Of a stretch of 48,796 bases of DNA, positions 17,577 through 26,239 are shown piece after piece. Source of the DNA: Actinomycetes bacterium. GTDB lineage: Bacteria; Actinomycetota; Acidimicrobiia; Acidimicrobiales; Bog-793. Below the pieces are notes generated by a model that saw nothing but the letters and a program-made list of their open reading frames with translations, was not told where the DNA came from and made no database searches. The number at the start of each line of letters is the position of its first letter. Positions within the stretch are counted from its first letter, which is position 1. The translations under genes and the position numbers were made by a program. The stretch lies in the NCBI GenBank assembly GCA_021796455.1, contig JAKACA010000004.1, positions 1 through 48,796 on the forward strand, read 5' to 3'.

Positions 17577-18749
17577 TCATCCCGCTGACCACGGTGACAC
17601 AGTGGCGCCGACGTCGCGCTTGGTGATCTCGTTCGCGATGACAAGGCGCTGTATCTCCGAAGTCCCCTCCCAGATCCGATCGACACGGATGTCCCGGTAG
17701 AGGCGCTCGACGGCATACTCGCGCATGTAGCCTCTGCCGCCGAAGATTTGCACGGCGCGATCGATGACACGTCCGGCCGCCTCCGAAGCTGAGAGCTTCG
17801 CCATGGAGGCTTTGGCGTGCAGTAGCTTACGCGGCATCCCGGCATCGGCCTCCGATGCCACCTGGTAGGTAAAAGCCCTGTTAGTGGCAATCTCGACCGC
17901 GCTATCCGCGAGCATCGCCTGGATCATCTGGTTGTCGATGAGCCGACGCCCGAACTGCTCGCGGCTCTTCGCCCACTGCGTGGCCTCCCGCAGGGCACGC
18001 TCGGCGCCGCCGAGCGCTCGTGCCGCGATCATCATTCGCTCCTCGACAAACCACTCCCTTGTAAGGTCGGCTCCTCTGCCAATGCCTCCAAGGACGCTGT
18101 CCTCGCCTACGAAGACCCCGTCGAAGCGGAATATCGGATGCTTGTAGACAAAGGTGTGCATGAAGCGCGGCGTGCGCTCGATGCTCACCCCTGGCGCGTC
18201 TCGCTCCACGAGGAAGAGCGTCGGACTGGCCTCCGGCAGCACGACTGCCATCACGATCAGGAAGTCTGCGACGTCGCCAACCGTGACGAACCATTTCTCT
18301 CCGTCAACGCGGTAGCCGCCCGCGACCGGTGTCGCCGTTGTCTCGATGGAGGTGTAGTCAGATCCCGCTCCCGACTCGGTGACCGCGTAGCAGTCCCTCC
18401 GCTCTCCCCTGATGGCCGGGATCAGGTACCGATCTCGCTGCTCGGCAGTGCACGCCTTGAGCGCGTTGGCTGGCCGCCACACGGTGTCCCACAGCGCGTT
18501 CGTGAGGCAGCCAAGCTCCTCCTGGACGAGTACTTGATCGAGGATCGACAGACCGACGCCACCCCACTGCTCAGGCATGTTGATGGCGTTCAGCCCAGCG
18601 GCAAGGGTGCTCTTCTTTATCACCTCGAGCGCCTCTGCCGGCAGACCGTCCTCGGCTTCGCACTGGTCCTCAAAGCCCATGATCGACTCGGCTAGATCCC
18701 TCGCCCGTTGCTTGAGCTCGAGCTGGGAACCGGTGTAGGTCAAGTCCAT
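17577..18749 (-). CDS. Acyl-CoA dehydrogenase family protein
   Basis: This FAD enzyme introduces an alpha,beta double bond into an acyl-CoA and passes electrons to ETF, which is encoded nearby at 21770-23601. It has 390 residues from the ATG at 18749, which follows a strong GGAGGAAG ribosome site. Family motifs in order are AINMPEQWGGVGLSILDQ, CYAVTESGAGSDYTSIET, GEKWFVTVGDVADF, and the C-terminal IFGGRGYMREYAVERLYRD with RIWEGTSEIQR, whose Glu is at the MCAD-type catalytic base position. Substrate chain length is not readable. An AT-rich inverted repeat at 18783-18801 probably holds its promoter. Confidence 0.9.
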   Translation of the reverse strand: MDLTYTGSQLELKQRARDLAESIMGFEDQCEAEDGLPAEALEVIKKSTLAAGLNAINMPEQWGGVGLSILDQVLVQEELGCLTNALWDTVWRPANALKACTAEQRDRYLIPAIRGERRDCYAVTESGAGSDYTSIETTATPVAGGYRVDGEKWFVTVGDVADFLIVMAVVLPEASPTLFLVERDAPGVSIERTPRFMHTFVYKHPIFRFDGVFVGEDSVLGGIGRGADLTREWFVEERMMIAARALGGAERALREATQWAKSREQFGRRLIDNQMIQAMLADSAVEIATNRAFTYQVASEADAGMPRKLLHAKASMAKLSASEAAGRVIDRAVQIFGGRGYMREYAVERLYRDIRVDRIWEGTSEIQRLVIANEITKRDVGATVSPWSAG

Positions 18750-18782
18750 GATCTTCCTCCTCGAAGCGGGACGACTCGTTGT

Positions 18783-18801
18783 TAATATAACACTCATATT
18801 A
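18783..18801. promoter_or_regulatory. AT-rich inverted repeat, candidate promoter/operator of the acyl-CoA dehydrogenase unit
   Basis: TAATAT (18783-18788) and ATATTA (18796-18801) form a 6-bp inverted repeat with a 7-base spacer, 34 bases upstream of the dehydrogenase ATG. The island of A and T stands out against GC-rich surroundings and offers -10-like hexamers on the minus strand. It does not match the TetR operator at 16059, so a different regulator or a simple promoter is likely. Confidence 0.4.
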
Positions 18802-18805
18802 TTAT

Positions 18806-19178
18806 CACTGCGCGGCCTTCTGACCAGCTGAGCAGGCGCGCTCTCGCCTTGTCAAAGGCACTCAGCTCAGCGCGTTGCGGGCGGAGCCCAGCAGCCGACC
18901 GAGACCAACTCGGGCGGAGCCGGACACTCGGGCGGCCACTCGCATTAGCGCGCCTTTGTGCTTTAGGATTCAACGTGGATTTTCGGCAAGCGCCAGGACA
19001 TAGACTTGGCCCTTACCAACAAGGAGATCTCCGTCAGATGGACAGGAGGACTCCCTTGGGCAAGTGACGATCAACCGTCAGTTGCTCCCGCTGTAGCGGC
19101 AAGTTAGATGCCCGCGCCCGCCGTCCGCCGCCGGCGCTCGACAGGCGAAGGGCGCTGAGACAGGCGAGAATCGAGACC
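18806..19178 (+). other. Long 5' region of the flavoprotein-ETF operon with a 9-codon leader ORF
   Basis: No full gene is supported here. AAGGAGAT at 19021-19028 is the best ribosome site in the area and is followed by ATG 19038, which opens a 9-residue frame (MDRRTPLGK) ending at TGA 19067. The same frame is open back to 18849, but the upstream part looks non-coding. After it come short GC hairpins such as CCGCT-GT-AGCGG. The main gene at 19179 itself has only a weak ribosome site. A leader peptide or RNA control element is possible. I could not match any known riboswitch class. Confidence 0.25.
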
Positions 19179-21770
19179 ATGAGCCAGACGACACGCGACA
19201 CCACGCCGGATGCAACCGCGGGCGGCGCCCAGGAGGGGGTGGCTGCAGCGCGGCCAAGCACCTCGGCCCGAGCCGTCATCATCGGTGCGGGAATCGTGGG
19301 CAACAGCCTCGCCTACCACCTGGCCCGGCTTGGCTGGCGAGATCTCGTCCTTGTCGACAAGGGACCGATGCCGAATCCCGGCGGTTCGACAGGTCACGCC
19401 TCGAATTTCATCTTTCCCATCGACTACTCGAAGATGATGCTGGAGCTGACAGCCGACAGCACGGCGCAGTACAAGGAGCTGGGCGTCCACATCGAGTCGG
19501 GCGGCATAGAGGTCGCCCGCACCAAGGAGCGCGAAGAGGAATTCCGCAGGAGGCTCTCGGTCGCGAAAGCCTGGGGCATCGAGGCCGAGATCATCTCGCC
19601 GAGGGCCGTTGCCGAGCTGGTCCCCTACCTCGACCCAGATGTCATCTTGAGCGGTCTTCACTTCCCGACCTGCGGAGTGGTCGACTCACTTCGCGCGGGC
19701 ACGATCATGCGTGAGCGCGCGCAGGGTCTCGGTGCCCTCGAGGTCCGGGCCAACACTGAGGTGCTCGGAATCGAGACTGGCGCCAGCGGCCATCGTCACG
19801 TGAGACGTGTGCGCACTACGAGCGGGGATATCGAGACGGGCATTGTCGTGATCTGCTGCGGTGTCTGGAGCCCTCGGATCGCCACGATGGCTGGTGCCCA
19901 CATACCGCTCACCCCGATCGTCCACCAGATGATCAGTGTCGGGCCGATCCCTCTGTTCGCAGGTACGGTGGGCGAGATCGGCTACCCGATCGTGCGCGAC
20001 GTCGACACGAACATGTACGAGCGCCAGCACGGCGGCGACATCGAGGTGGGCTCATATGCTCACCGTCCCATCATCGTCCACCCGGATCAGATCCCCTCGA
20101 ACGAGGAGGCCTCCCTCTCTCCCACCGAGATGCCCTTCACGAAGGAGGACTTCGATCCCCAGCTCGCCCAGGCGCTCGAGCTCATGCCCGAGCTGCTCGG
20201 AGACGAGCGGGTCGGGATCCGCTATGCGATAAACGGCCTCATCTCGATCACGCCCGACGGGCACCCTGTCCTCGGGGAATCACCCGAGGTAGGGGGCCTG
20301 TGGTCCGCGGCGGCCAGCTGGATCAAGGAGGGGCCTGGCATAGGTCGTGCCGTCGCCGAATGGATGAACGGGGACAAGCCAGAGATCGACATCCACGAAG
20401 CCGACATCGATCGCTTCTACCCCTTCCAGACAACTGACCGCCATGTCGTCTCGCGCGCCTCTGAGAGCTTCAACAAGATGTACGGGATCGTGCATCCGGC
20501 TGAGCAGTGGGCGGACGAACGCGAGATACGACTCTCGCCAATGCACCAGGCCACGCGCGACCGTGGAGCGGTCTTCTTCCAAACAGCAGGTTGGGAGCGC
20601 CCCTCTTGGTACGAGAGCAACTCCTTGCTGCTCGATCGCTACGGCGCGAGGGTAATGCCGCGCGAGGCCGAGTGGGAGTCGAGATGGTGGTCGCCGATCA
20701 TAAATGCCGAGCACCTCGCGATGCGCGATGGCTGCGGACTCGTCGACCTCTCCGCCTTCGCTGTACTAGATGTCACGGGTCCCCGCGCCCTCGACTCCCT
20801 ACAGAACCTCGCCGTCGCCCAGCTTGATGTCGCTGACGGCAGGGTCGTCTACACGTCGTTCCTCGACGAGCTCGGCGGGTTCGTCGCCGACCTGACCGTG
20901 ATGAGGCTGTCTGGCGACCACTTCCGCGTCGTGACCGGAGGAGCGGGCGGCATGACCGATCGCCAGTGGATCGTGGACCACCTCCCGGCCGACGGCTCTG
21001 CCCAGCTCGCAGATTTGACCTCCGCATGGACGACCATCGGCCTGTGGGGTCCGAACGCCCGCCGCACCCTCGCGGCCACAACGCCGGACGACGTCTCCCA
21101 CGAGGCCTTTCCTTTCGGCACCTGCGCGAACATCGAGATCGCCGGAGTCGTCGGGCTCGCATCTCGGATCTCCTATGTCGGAGAGCTCGGCTGGGAGATA
21201 TATGTCCCTTTCGAGCAGGGGGCCCGCGTCTGGGCAGCCCTCTACGATGCCGGGCAGGCTTACGGGCTCGTGCCCGTCGGGATCGGCGTCTACGGCACGA
21301 CCGGCCGTCTCGAGAAGGGCTACCGGGCATTCGGAAACGAGCTCACGGCTGACTACAACCTCGTCGAAGCCGGCATGACACGCCCCTCGGTGAAGGCTCA
21401 GGAGTTCATCGGAAAGCGGGCCTACCTCTTGCAGCGCGACCAGCCAGCTACCGCAACACTTTGCAGCTTTGTCGTCGATGACCACACCGCCTCTGACGGG
21501 CGCAAGCGGTACATGCTCGGCGGCGAGCCCATCGTGAGCGCCACTGGCGAACGCATCGTTGACAAGAAGGGACGCCCTTCATATGTGACCAGTGCCGGGT
21601 CGGCTCCCTCGCTCGGGCAACACATCCTCCTTGGCTACCTGCCCAGTGAGCTGGCGGTAGTCGGTAACCGGCTGAGCGTCGAGTACATGAGCGAGCGCTT
21701 CCCGGTCACTGTCGCCGTGGCGGGCTCGACTCCGCTGTTCGACCCGGACAACGTGCGGGTGCGGTCGTGA
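19179..21770 (+). CDS. FAD-dependent dimethylglycine/sarcosine dehydrogenase-like protein with GcvT domain
   Basis: This 863-residue flavoprotein belongs to the family that oxidatively removes N-methyl groups (dimethylglycine, sarcosine and related amines). The N-terminal DAO domain has AVIIGAGIVGNSLAYHLARL at residues 32-51 and GGSTGHASNF at 68-77; its His73 is at the position of the covalent flavin His in dimethylglycine dehydrogenase. From about residue 490 to the end are GcvT-type folate-binding domains (GLVDLSAFAVLDVTGPRAL, ELGGFVADLTVMRL, SYVGELGWEIYVPFEQG), which would trap formaldehyde on tetrahydrofolate. Its stop overlaps the start of etfB, so its electrons most likely go straight to the ETF encoded behind it. 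The exact substrate is unproven; dimethylglycine or another product of the demethylation island is likely. Confidence 0.87.
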   Translation: MSQTTRDTTPDATAGGAQEGVAAARPSTSARAVIIGAGIVGNSLAYHLARLGWRDLVLVDKGPMPNPGGSTGHASNFIFPIDYSKMMLELTADSTAQYKELGVHIESGGIEVARTKEREEEFRRRLSVAKAWGIEAEIISPRAVAELVPYLDPDVILSGLHFPTCGVVDSLRAGTIMRERAQGLGALEVRANTEVLGIETGASGHRHVRRVRTTSGDIETGIVVICCGVWSPRIATMAGAHIPLTPIVHQMISVGPIPLFAGTVGEIGYPIVRDVDTNMYERQHGGDIEVGSYAHRPIIVHPDQIPSNEEASLSPTEMPFTKEDFDPQLAQALELMPELLGDERVGIRYAINGLISITPDGHPVLGESPEVGGLWSAAASWIKEGPGIGRAVAEWMNGDKPEIDIHEADIDRFYPFQTTDRHVVSRASESFNKMYGIVHPAEQWADEREIRLSPMHQATRDRGAVFFQTAGWERPSWYESNSLLLDRYGARVMPREAEWESRWWSPIINAEHLAMRDGCGLVDLSAFAVLDVTGPRALDSLQNLAVAQLDVADGRVVYTSFLDELGGFVADLTVMRLSGDHFRVVTGGAGGMTDRQWIVDHLPADGSAQLADLTSAWTTIGLWGPNARRTLAATTPDDVSHEAFPFGTCANIEIAGVVGLASRISYVGELGWEIYVPFEQGARVWAALYDAGQAYGLVPVGIGVYGTTGRLEKGYRAFGNELTADYNLVEAGMTRPSVKAQEFIGKRAYLLQRDQPATATLCSFVVDDHTASDGRKRYMLGGEPIVSATGERIVDKKGRPSYVTSAGSAPSLGQHILLGYLPSELAVVGNRLSVEYMSERFPVTVAVAGSTPLFDPDNVRVRS

Positions 21771-22540
21771 TGGACATCCTTGTGTGCATTAAGCGTGTGC
21801 CGATGGTCGGTGGGCGCATCAGCCTCACCCCCGACGGGCGCGGGGTCGATACCGAGATGCTCGGTTTCACGATGAGCCCGCACGAGGAGTGCGCCGTAGA
21901 GGCAGCCGTTCGCCTCGTCGAGCGCGATGGTGGCTCGGTCACGGCCCTGACGCTCGGACCGCCCGAAGCAACCGATCAGCTCCGTGACGCGATCGCCGTT
22001 GGAGCAAATGCGGCGATCCTTCTCAAGACCGACGGCAGGGAGTGGGGCCCGACCGCGACTGCCGCCGCGATCACGGCCGTGGCCGAGCAGCACCAGGCTC
22101 AGACAGGGCGACCCTACGACCTGCTCCTCTTCGGAAACGAGGCAGCCGACACCGGCGACTACCAGGTTGCCGTGCGCGTGGCCCACCTGCTCGGCCATCC
22201 CTGTGCGACCGGGATCAAGCAGCTTGAGGTAGACGTCCACGGAGTGCACGCGAGACGCGAGTACCGCGGCGTCACCGAGCTGTTCGAGCTCCCACTCCCT
22301 GCCGTGCTGAGCGTGAAGGAGGGGATCAACCTGCCGAGATACCCATCGCTCCCGGGCCGCATGAGAGCGAAGAAGGCCCAGATCGACGAGGTGGACCCAG
22401 AGTGGCAGGGCGACGGCCTGAAGCTCGACGGATTGCGAGTCCCGATATCGGAGCGACGCCAGGCCGCAATCCTCGGTCATGGAGTCGAGGCCGTGCCGGC
22501 ACTCGTCGATCTGCTCGAGCGGCTTGGGGTGCTGTCATGA
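21770..22540 (+). CDS. etfB: Electron transfer flavoprotein subunit beta
   Basis: The 256-residue protein has the ETF-beta fold: an ILVCIKRVPMVGGRISL N-terminus, the conserved LGFTMSPHEECAVEAAVRL helix, VTALTLGPPEA, and LFGNEAADTGDYQVAVRVAH. The ATG at 21770 shares a base with the TGA of the flavoprotein gene; GTG one codon earlier is an equal alternative. Its stop overlaps etfA (ATGA). It carries electrons from the dehydrogenase in front, and perhaps from the acyl-CoA dehydrogenase at 17577, towards the respiratory chain. An ETF placed directly in a demethylation operon suggests a dedicated rather than housekeeping copy. Confidence 0.9.
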   Translation: MDILVCIKRVPMVGGRISLTPDGRGVDTEMLGFTMSPHEECAVEAAVRLVERDGGSVTALTLGPPEATDQLRDAIAVGANAAILLKTDGREWGPTATAAAITAVAEQHQAQTGRPYDLLLFGNEAADTGDYQVAVRVAHLLGHPCATGIKQLEVDVHGVHARREYRGVTELFELPLPAVLSVKEGINLPRYPSLPGRMRAKKAQIDEVDPEWQGDGLKLDGLRVPISERRQAAILGHGVEAVPALVDLLERLGVLS

Positions 22541-23601
22541 GCGTCGTGTGCTTCGTGGAGCAAGACGCGGAGGGCGTGATCGTGGACTCCTCGCTGCGGG
22601 CCGTGACCTTTGCCCGTATGCTTTCAGACCAGAGCGGCGAGGAGATCGTCGCGGTGGCACTCTCGGCCAGAGCCCGTGGCTCGGGCGGCGCCGGACCAGG
22701 CAGCCTTGATGGCGCCGGGCGGAATCCGGCTGAGGGGAGCCTCTCCGAAGGTGTCGGGCAACAGGGCCATGAAGTCCTTGGGGCCTACGGCGTGGGTGAC
22801 GTCTGCCTACTGGTGCTGCCGCGCACGGTCGGCTACGCCCCGAGAGCGCTCGCGACCGGACTTGCCCAGCTCGCCGGCGCAGCCCGCGCATCGGCCGTAA
22901 TAGCAGCCTCCACGGACCACGGCAACGAGGTTATGGCGCACCTCGCGGCCCTCAGCCACCTCCCGATGGTTGCCAACTGCTCCGAAGCGAGGCGCGTAGG
23001 TCCTACTACCTTGCAGCTGAGCCGCCAGCGATGGGGAGGGAGCCTCATAGAGGACTCAGTCCTCGAGGCTGCGGTGGCTCTCCTCACTGTCGCCACGGAC
23101 GAAGTGGCACCGGTCCTCGCGCCGGCTGCCAGCGAGCCGGCGGCACGGACTTTCACCCCGGAGCTGGCCGAGACCGACATCGCCGTACGCGCGATCGAGT
23201 CTCGCGACGCCACCTCAGGGGTCTCCCTGGCCAATGCCAAGGTGGTGGTGAGTGGAGGACGAGGGATCGGTGGGGCTGAGGGTTTCGCGGCCGTCGAGCA
23301 GCTCGCGGGTCTCCTGGGTGGCGCAGTCGGCGTCTCGCGCGCGGTCACGAGCCTCGGCTGGAGGCCCCACTCGGAGCAGGTGGGCCAGACCGGCACGCGC
23401 GTCTCGCCTGATCTCTATATCGCGTGTGGGATCTCGGGCGCCATCCAGCACCTGGCCGGATGCCAGAGCGCCAAGGTGATGGTGGCGATCAACACCGACC
23501 CTCAGGCTCCGATCATGGGACGGGCGGACTACGCCGTCATCGGCGATGTGAACGCCATCCTGCCGGCGCTCGTGGACGCACTTTCCCAGAGGAGCCGCTA
23601 A
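22537..23601 (+). CDS. etfA: Electron transfer flavoprotein subunit alpha
   Basis: The 354-residue FAD-binding subunit starts at the ATG at 22537, overlapping the etfB stop by 4 bases; the longer open frame to 22402 lies inside etfB. The C-terminal FAD domain is clear: VVSGGRGIGGAEGFAAVEQL, GVSRAVTSLGWRPHSEQVGQ, then YIACGISGAIQHLAGCQS and INTDPQAPIMGRADY. The N-terminal domain holds an unusual Gly/Ser-rich insert at about residues 45-80 that is poor in structure. Its TAA overlaps the TAG of the convergent DUF1638 gene in the tetranucleotide CTAA. It forms the heterodimer with EtfB. Confidence 0.9.
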   Translation: MSVVCFVEQDAEGVIVDSSLRAVTFARMLSDQSGEEIVAVALSARARGSGGAGPGSLDGAGRNPAEGSLSEGVGQQGHEVLGAYGVGDVCLLVLPRTVGYAPRALATGLAQLAGAARASAVIAASTDHGNEVMAHLAALSHLPMVANCSEARRVGPTTLQLSRQRWGGSLIEDSVLEAAVALLTVATDEVAPVLAPAASEPAARTFTPELAETDIAVRAIESRDATSGVSLANAKVVVSGGRGIGGAEGFAAVEQLAGLLGGAVGVSRAVTSLGWRPHSEQVGQTGTRVSPDLYIACGISGAIQHLAGCQSAKVMVAINTDPQAPIMGRADYAVIGDVNAILPALVDALSQRSR

Positions 23602-24209
23602 CCGCCTGCCCTGCTTGACAGCCGCTCGAGCTCATCGGCAAGGCCCGTGATCCCGGTGTCGATGACCTCGAGCGGCAGGGAGAGCATCTCGGCTATCGCA
23701 TCTGCACGGAGCTCCAGATCGGCGGTGCGTCGCTGGGCCAGCCACACAACCCGGCGGTAGTTGCCGAAGTAGTCAGGCCAGAGCTCGGGGTAGCGGTCGA
23801 GTCCGAGCTCTTGGACCACCGTGCGCTCGAAGCTGCGCACGAGGAAGTCGGTAAGGACATAAGTCCCCGGCTCCTCCGCGAAGACCGCCTCCACCACCTT
23901 GGAGCCGGCGAACACGTCGTAGCAGTGAAGGCCCGCGAGACGCTCTATACCGAGAGAGGTGCAGATCTCGTCAAGAGCGCCATAGGTGCCACAGTCCGCG
24001 TAGGCGACGACAACAGTACGGCCTTCGCTTTGGAGCTGTCCCGCCATGCGCGCGACCTCGCCCGCAATGAGCTCGGGGTGATTGTGCAACAGCGGTGGGA
24101 GGGTCCGAACCTCGACCCCGTCACCGGCTCTTGCGCTTGACCGCAAAGCAGCACGCACTTCGGCGGCGATGGCACCGCAGGCTATGACGACAACGCCCGC
24201 GCGCGCCAC
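23598..24209 (-). CDS. DUF1638 protein, candidate accessory factor of the corrinoid system
   Basis: The family is recognised by VVIACGAIAAEVRAAL near the start, LLHNHPELIAGEV, VVAYADCGTYGALDEICTSL and the LAGLHCYDVFAG segment. Several conserved Cys and His residues (CG, HNHP, DCG, HCYD) could bind a metal. The function is not established; the family is found near MttB-type methyltransferases in other genomes (from memory). The start is taken as GTG at 24209, with GGAG about 7 bases upstream, giving 203 residues. The frame is open to 24350, but that part overlaps the activator gene and is low in structure. It is the last gene of the IclR, corrinoid protein, methyltransferase, activator run, so a role in corrinoid protein activation or handling is inferred. 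Confidence 0.75.
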   Translation of the reverse strand: MARAGVVVIACGAIAAEVRAALRSSARAGDGVEVRTLPPLLHNHPELIAGEVARMAGQLQSEGRTVVVAYADCGTYGALDEICTSLGIERLAGLHCYDVFAGSKVVEAVFAEEPGTYVLTDFLVRSFERTVVQELGLDRYPELWPDYFGNYRRVVWLAQRRTADLELRADAIAEMLSLPLEVIDTGITGLADELERLSSRAGG

Positions 24210-24273
24210 GTCGCTCTCCGCTTCCTTCGACGACCCATCAGGCGCACTTGCGTCGCCAAGCGCGGCTGACCCA

Positions 24274-26145
24274 TCAGGGCCCCGCGGTGGGGAACTGCAG
24301 CAACTCGACGAAGCGGTCGTTGAAGTCAGCGCGATCGGAGAGCTCCACATACTTCACCTCCTCGAGCAGTGCCATGGCTCCGGCGCGCTCGCGGATGCTT
24401 AGGAGCGCCATCTTCGCTCCCTCGCCGGCGACGTTGCCGGCGCTCACAACTCTGAGCACGGGGAGCTTCGGTACGAGTCCGAGCCGGACTGCATTTGCGG
24501 GCGAGAGGTAGCTCCCGAACGAGCCGGCGAGCAACACCTGCTGGACATCTCCTGGCACTATCCCGGCGTCCTCCAGCAAGAGGTTCCAGCCAGTGGCGAT
24601 CGCGGCCTTCGCGAACTGCAGCTCTCGCACGTCGCGCTGGGACAGGTAGATCGAGGAGCTCGCCTCTCCACGCCAGTGCAGGACAAAGACGCGCTCGGCG
24701 CCCACCGTCGTCAGCCGAGCCGCTACTCCCGGAGCGATACGCGCAGCCACCTCCTCGGCAACAAAACGCCCCGAGCGATCCACCAGTCCGCAAGCAACCA
24801 GCTCTGCCACCGCGTCCACGAGACCTGATCCGCATATCCCGATCGGTTCCGCGTCGCCGATCACGCGCAGCTCGAGTGCGTCGGGCGATATCCGCACCCC
24901 TTCGATCGCTCCGGTCGAGGCCCGCATCCCACATCTGATAGCCGCACCCTCGAACGCTGGACCCGCCGGGGCCGCCGTTGCGAGGATCCGCTCGCCGCTC
25001 GCGAGAACGATCTCGCAGTTGGTACCGATGTCGATGAAGAGGCGGGTCCGCGGGTCACGATCCATGCCCGACGCGAGCAGTCCTGAGATGATGTCACCGC
25101 CGACGTACGCCCCAAGTGCCGGGAACACCACGGCCCGAGCCCGCGGGTGAATCCGAACGCCGACGTCGCTCGCAAGAACCTCTGGCCACTTGCGCGCGGT
25201 CATCACAAACGGTGCCATGCCGAGCGGCTCGGGGTCGATGCCCAGCAGTATGTGGGTCATAGTGGCATTACCTGCGACAGCTACCTCGTAGACCTCGGCC
25301 GGGTCGACACCTCCTTCGCGGCAGACGTCGCGAGCCAACTCGTCGAGAGCTCCGTGAGCGAGGCCAGTCAGCCGTTCGAGGGCTCGCTCGTCCATCATTA
25401 TCGTGCTTATGCGAGTGATCACGTCTGCCCCGAAAGTCTGCTGGGGGTTGAGCTTCGAGGCCACCGCGACTGGTGTCCCGGTAACGAGGTCGAGGAGGGT
25501 CGCCACCACCGTCGTCGTGCCGAGATCGAAAGCAATGCCGAAAATCCGCTCGCTCGTGTCACCCGGCTCCAGGTCGATGAGGGCCTCATCTACCACCACC
25601 GCAGTCACGCCAGCCTCCGGGCCGGGGCTGTTCTGGTCGGCCCTGAGCAGCTTGCCGATCCGCCGGAGAGCGTAGAGATCCACCTTCAGCTCGAGATCGT
25701 CCATCGCGGCAAGGATCCGCTCGACGTCGCTCGTCTGGTCCGAGAGGGACGGAGTGCTCAAAAGGAGGTGGCGTTTTTGCACCGCTGGGCGGAGGATGAC
25801 CTTGCGTCCCACCCCGACGGTGGCGGCTTTGGGTCTCGTCTCGAGCGGTGGAACGTCGACGTCGAGGTCGGAGTGGACCTCGACGCGACAGGCGAGGCGC
25901 CACCCCTTCTTGAGCTGGTCGGGGAGAAAGGCCCGCGTGTCCAAGGCGGTAATCGGCGCGTCCCCCGCGAGGATCTGGACCTTGCACTTCTTGCACGTTC
26001 CGTGCCCACCGCAGGTGGAGTCGATCGCGATGCCGTTCCAGCTGGCGGCATCGAACAAGGTCACCCCTTCCGGGACGCGGACCTGACGACCACTCGGCTC
26101 GAAACGCAGATCGACCCGGCCGAGACCGTCGCGTACCGTGGTCAC
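24274..26145 (-). CDS. Corrinoid activation protein, RACo-like (2Fe-2S plus ASKHA domains)
   Basis: These proteins use ATP to return inactive Co(II) corrinoid to Co(I). The 623-residue chain starts with a plant-type ferredoxin domain: Cys45, Cys51 and Cys54 in STCGGHGTCKKC and Cys86 in WRLACRVEV, a full 2Fe-2S ligand set. A linker follows, and then an ASKHA ATPase domain begins with IAFDLGTTTVVATLL at 204-218 and continues with AVAGNATMTHILLGI, FIDIGTNCEIVLASG and GICGSGLVDAVAEL. GTG start at 26145 after a CGAGG element. It lies 94 bases after the methyl-THF:corrinoid methyltransferase gene, as expected for a partner of that enzyme set. Confidence 0.9.
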   Translation of the reverse strand: MTTVRDGLGRVDLRFEPSGRQVRVPEGVTLFDAASWNGIAIDSTCGGHGTCKKCKVQILAGDAPITALDTRAFLPDQLKKGWRLACRVEVHSDLDVDVPPLETRPKAATVGVGRKVILRPAVQKRHLLLSTPSLSDQTSDVERILAAMDDLELKVDLYALRRIGKLLRADQNSPGPEAGVTAVVVDEALIDLEPGDTSERIFGIAFDLGTTTVVATLLDLVTGTPVAVASKLNPQQTFGADVITRISTIMMDERALERLTGLAHGALDELARDVCREGGVDPAEVYEVAVAGNATMTHILLGIDPEPLGMAPFVMTARKWPEVLASDVGVRIHPRARAVVFPALGAYVGGDIISGLLASGMDRDPRTRLFIDIGTNCEIVLASGERILATAAPAGPAFEGAAIRCGMRASTGAIEGVRISPDALELRVIGDAEPIGICGSGLVDAVAELVACGLVDRSGRFVAEEVAARIAPGVAARLTTVGAERVFVLHWRGEASSSIYLSQRDVRELQFAKAAIATGWNLLLEDAGIVPGDVQQVLLAGSFGSYLSPANAVRLGLVPKLPVLRVVSAGNVAGEGAKMALLSIRERAGAMALLEEVKYVELSDRADFNDRFVELLQFPTAGP

Positions 26146-26239
26146 CGTGACCTCGAGTCATACAACTGCCATTTGCAGGGGCCGTAAAGATGAGCTCCGC
26201 GAACCAGGAACGGATCGACCACCTGTCTCACGGTGGCAA

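Noticed and set aside
19038..19178. Glycine or cobalamin riboswitch before the flavoprotein gene
   Set aside because: A few fragments (GGCGAAGGG, a GC hairpin) recall such elements, but the conserved cores and paired helices are not present in order.
25147..26187. 346-codon open frame on the plus strand
   Set aside because: It is antisense to the RACo-like gene, whose iron-sulfur and ATPase motifs are unambiguous.
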